Origin: Morinoia aosen
Lineage: Eukaryota > Arthropoda > Malacostraca > Amphipoda > Talitridae
Length of the DNA stretch: 64,000 nucleotides
Direction: 5' to 3'
Assembly: GCA_030386875.1 (NCBI GenBank)
Contig: CM059560.1
Span: 44,124,757 to 44,188,756 of the forward strand
Positions 62,696 through 64,000 of the stretch are shown here, piece after piece. The translations under genes and the position numbers were made by a program. The notes beneath the pieces are model-generated. The model was not told where the DNA came from, did no database searches, and worked only from the letters and a program-made list of their open reading frames with translations. Numbering within the stretch: position 1 is the stretch's first letter; every line of letters starts with the position of its first letter.

Positions 62696-64000
62696 CTGTA
62701 GAGATACCTTCTGTACTCCTTTGTGCGCTGTAGAGATACCTTCTGTACTCCTTTGTACGCTGTAGAGATACCTTGTGTACTCCTTTGTACGTTCTAGAGA
62801 TATTTCCTGTACTCCTTTGTGCGCTGTAGAGATACCTTCTGTACCCCTTTGTGCGCTGTAGAGATACCTTCTGTACTCCTTTGTGCGCTGTAGAGATACC
62901 TTCTGTACTCCTTTGTGCGCTGTAGAGATACCTTCTGTACTCCTTTGTGCGCTGTAGAGATACCTTCTGTACTCCTTTGTGCGCTGTAGAGATACCTTCT
63001 GTACTCCTTTGTGCGCTGTAGAGATACCTCGTGTACTCCTTTGTACGTTCTAGAGATATTTCCTGTACTCCTTTGTGCGCTGTAGAGATACCTTCTGTAC
63101 TCCTTTGTGCGCTGTAGAGATACCTTCTGTACTCCTTTGTGCGCTGTAGAGATACCTCGTGTACTCCTTTGTACGTTCTAGAGATATTTCCTGTACTCCT
63201 TTGTGCGCTGTAGAGATACCTTCTGTACTCCTTTGTGCGCTGTAGAGATACCTTCTGTACTCCTTTGTACGCTGTAGAGATACCTCGTGTACTACTTTGT
63301 ACGTTCTTGAGATATTTCCTGTACTCCTTTGTGCGCTGTAGAGATACCTTCTGTACTCCTTTGTACGCTGTAGAGATACCTTCTGTACTCCTTTGTACGC
63401 TGTAGAGATACCTCGTGTACTCCTTTGTATGTTCTAGAGATATTTCCTGTACTCCTTTGTGCGCTGTAGAGATACCTTCTGTACTCCTTTGTGCGCTGTA
63501 GAGATACCTTCTGTACTCCTTTGTGCGCTGTAGAGATACCTTCTGTACTCCTTTGTGCGCTGTAGAGATACCTTCTGTACTCCTTTGTGCGCTGTAGAGA
63601 TACCTTCTGTACTCCTTTGTACGCTGTAGAGATACCTCGTGTACTCCTTTGTACGTTCTAGAGATATGTCCTGTACTCCTTTGTGCGCTGTAGAGATACC
63701 TTCTGTACTCCTTTGTGCGCTGTAGAGATACCTTCTGTACTCCTTTGTGTGCTGTAGAGATACCTTCTGTACTCCTTTGTACGCTGTAGAGATACCTTCT
63801 GTACTCCTTTGTGCTCTGTAGAGATACCTTCTGTACTCCTTTGTACGCTGTAGAGATACCTCGTGTACTCCTTTGTACGTTCCAGAGATATTTCCTGTAC
63901 TCCTTTGTGCGCTGTAGAGATACCTTCTGTACTTTTTTGTGCGCTGTAGAGATACCTTCTGTACTCCTTTGTGCGCTGTAGAGATACCTTCTGTACTCCT
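62696..64000 (+). repeat. 8.8-kb higher-order repeat, copy 3 (start only)
   Basis: The last 1.3 kb repeats the start of copy 2: CCTTGTG 53591/62771, GTTCTTG 54123/63303, GATATGTCC 54481/63661 and GTTCCAG 54699/63879, all at 9,180 bp. I see no difference from copy 2 over this stretch. The window ends inside the unit, so the array continues and the total copy number is unknown. Confidence 0.92.

Larger units (their letters stand above)
1..64000 (+). repeat. 32-bp satellite DNA array filling the whole window
   Basis: Seen directly: GTACTCC recurs every 32 bases across the whole window, always on the plus strand, with no inversion and no interruption by other DNA. The consensus A monomer has 12 T, 8 C, 7 G and 5 A (15 of 32 G+C), so the plus strand is strongly T-rich over A. 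Departures from 32 bp are rare single-base indels (for example near 5200, 15346, 15582, 16110, 22847, 42604, 47460). Established knowledge: long monotonous arrays of this kind with higher-order structure are typical of eukaryotic heterochromatin and evolve by unequal crossing over and gene conversion. Which chromosome region or organism this is cannot be read from the sequence. A bacterial or viral origin is very unlikely. Confidence 0.99.

Noticed and set aside
1-64000. CRISPR array
   Set aside because: The repeat spacing is regular but there are no unique spacers; the whole 32 bp repeats, and no cas genes or leader are present.
1-64000. Telomeric repeat or rDNA spacer
   Set aside because: The unit is 32 bp, not a 5-8 bp G-rich telomere motif, and no rRNA-like sequence or promoter is visible anywhere.
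1-64000. CENP-B box or other known centromere protein site
   Set aside because: I looked for the TTCG...CGGG pattern; the monomer types have no GGG and no match, so a centromere role cannot be claimed from motifs.
1-64000. TPR- or PPR-like solenoid protein because of the 32-residue period
   Set aside because: The period is a numerical result of 3 x 32 bp. The peptide shows no TPR or PPR signature residues and is equal in all frames.
1-64000. Inserted transposon, tRNA or regulatory site
   Set aside because: Reading through the window I found no stretch longer than one monomer that departs from the satellite, so none can be supported.

Overview
The window is one uninterrupted tandem array of satellite DNA. 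From the first base to the last it consists of about 2,000 head-to-tail copies of a 32-bp monomer, all in the same orientation. I found no sequence that is not this monomer: no gene, RNA gene, transposon, origin or flanking unique DNA. This points to a eukaryotic heterochromatic block (centromeric, pericentromeric, subtelomeric, knob or B-chromosome type). The sequence does not name the organism and I do not recognise the monomer family.

Taking the monomer to start at its GTACTCC, there are three main types. Type A (example 2469-2500) has GTGCGCTG at positions 11-18 and ends CCTTCT. Type B (837-868) has GTACGCTG and usually ends CCTCGT. Type C (869-900) has GTACGTTC, the palindrome TCTAGA at positions 17-22, and ends TTTCCT. 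The recurring word is a run of A monomers, then usually B, then C. Distances between C monomers were 2 to 17 monomers in those I measured. The order of these words and rare private variants make a barcode that reveals higher-order repeats.

Layout: 1-9.69 kb is heterogeneous array rich in one-off variants. 9.69-13.50 kb is a tandem pair (2,016 and 1,792 bp). 13.5-16.6 kb is heterogeneous with several 1-bp indels. 16.60-19.67 kb is a 1,536-bp tandem pair. 21.04-28.98 kb is a tandem pair of 4,063 and 3,872 bp. 28.20-30.31 kb is a 1,056-bp tandem pair. 30.24-37.93 kb is an older, contracted copy of 13.66-24.1 kb. 38.6-43.3 kb is a 1,568-bp (49-monomer) higher-order repeat in three copies, one carrying an extra 96-bp triplet. 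44.72-64.0 kb is a large unit of 8,796 bp, then a second copy of 9,180 bp (enlarged by an internal 384-bp duplication), then the first 1.3 kb of a third copy.

The large unit is itself a mosaic of blocks seen singly at 33.4-37.9 kb and 41.1-43.9 kb. The right half looks recently amplified, with large copies differing by only a few bases, while the left end looks older. Long open frames occur on the minus strand, but they are a by-product of a 32-bp monomer with no stop in any minus-strand frame; I do not annotate them as genes. Block boundaries were placed by eye from marker variants and are good to about one or two monomers.
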